Shown here piece after piece: positions 6,076 through 6,568 of a stretch of DNA of 6,568 nt. The position numbers and the translations under genes are program-made. The notes beneath the pieces are model-generated. The model did no database searches. It was not told where the DNA came from and was given only the letters and a program-made list of their open reading frames with translations. The DNA comes from Deltaproteobacteria bacterium (GTDB lineage Bacteria; Desulfobacterota; DSM-4660; Desulfatiglandales; HGW-15): assembly GCA_020060215.1 (NCBI GenBank), contig JAGVAP010000111.1, positions 1 through 6,568 on the forward strand. Direction: 5' to 3'. Position 1 is the stretch's first letter. Each line of letters opens with the position of its first letter.

Positions 6076-6568
6076 ATGTCGGTCAAGCGCAGAACAAAGA
6101 GGCGGATGTCGAGATCCGGATCGATTCGAAAGCAAGATCTGGGGAAGTTTCTCATCCCTAAATATAGCAACGCGGACTTTGTCGGTGAAAGCGGTAAGGC
6201 GGAGGAGAAGAACCTGGAACAGGAGACTTTCTCCAAGCATATTATTGACTCGCTGATACAGCCTCTCTATGTGGTCGATGCAAACGACTAACTGTAAAGC
6301 TCGCCAACTCTGTTCGCCTTCGGCAAACACTCCACTTCTCCTATAACCTGCCACGCTCTTCACTATGGTTCAGCCGAGGCATGCCACGGTCCAAACCACG
6401 TCTGTCCCTTCCTGAACTCGGCAAGGAACGCGGCCAAAGCCGATTCATAGGATTTGAGGGTGTTATCTCAGGGAACCGAATATACAGTGAGCCCGGCTGT
6501 GCATCCTTCTGCGGAGCTGGCGAGCGAGTCCAAACCAGCAGGAAGTCCTCGTGAGGTCGAAGACTCCC
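6076..6568 (+). pseudogene. Frameshifted PAS sensor gene, 5' end, runs to the window edge
   Basis: From ATG 6076, 71 codons encode a basic N-terminus, a hydrophilic helix and FSKHIIDSLIQPLYVVDAND, the typical opening of a PAS domain, then TAA at 6289-6291. Supplying one base after 6290 continues the domain as D-Y-T-V-K-L-A-N (to 6308). A second shift before 6316 returns to the original frame, which reads AFGKHSTSPITCHALHY..., C, ...NHVCPFLNS up to a TAG at 6448-6450. Cys codons at 6349, 6382 and 6403 give the spacing C-x10-C-x6-C. I recognise TCxALxH...(P)C...HxCPL as a signature of a PAS subfamily in anaerobic-bacterial sensor proteins, where the cysteines may bind a cofactor. Two compensating indels plus a later stop suggest a pseudogene or sequencing errors. 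The reading past 6450 is open but not recognisable with confidence. The downstream partner domains lie outside the window. Possible product: a PAS-type sensor kinase or regulator. Confidence 0.7.

Overview
The window is 6.6 kb of accessory-type bacterial chromosome with moderately high GC. The style of the PAS/GAF kinase and of the small toxin-antitoxin-like genes suggests a deltaproteobacterial (Desulfobacterota, perhaps Syntrophobacterales-like) host. This is a guess from protein style, because no rRNA or housekeeping marker is present.

Left part (1-1230, minus strand). A compact MNT/HEPN pair occupies this part: a minimal nucleotidyltransferase (904-1227) is followed 17 nt later by a HEPN protein (503-886). 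This is the arrangement of type VII (HepT/MntA-like) toxin-antitoxin modules. Downstream on the same strand is a small gene (119-372) of a recognisable hypothetical family that appears broken by a frameshift. At the far left edge is a long imperfect inverted repeat (22-109).

Middle (1231-1694). About 460 bp carry no convincing gene. They contain two groups of inverted repeats and one weak candidate promoter. The middle lies between divergent units: MNT/HEPN leaves leftward and the kinase leaves rightward.

Right part (1695-5846, plus strand). One very large gene encodes a soluble multi-sensor histidine kinase of about 1,380 residues. Its order is PASa-PASb-GAF-PASc-GAF-PASa'-PASb'-PASd-HisKA-HATPase. 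The PASa-PASb pair occurs twice, about 2.1 kb apart, with roughly 68% (PASa) and 81% (PASb) protein identity counted by hand, so the sensor grew by internal duplication. Its N-terminus looks like the tail of a lost earlier PAS domain and has no good ribosome binding site. No response regulator is visible.

Right edge (5847-6568). After a 229-bp gap, a second PAS gene starts with an excellent Shine-Dalgarno sequence. It stops after 71 codons. The rest of a cysteine-rich PAS domain can still be read downstream after two compensating frameshifts, followed by a further stop, so it is a decayed or mis-sequenced sensor gene. Both window edges therefore carry broken genes around two intact systems, which fits a region under rearrangement and decay.
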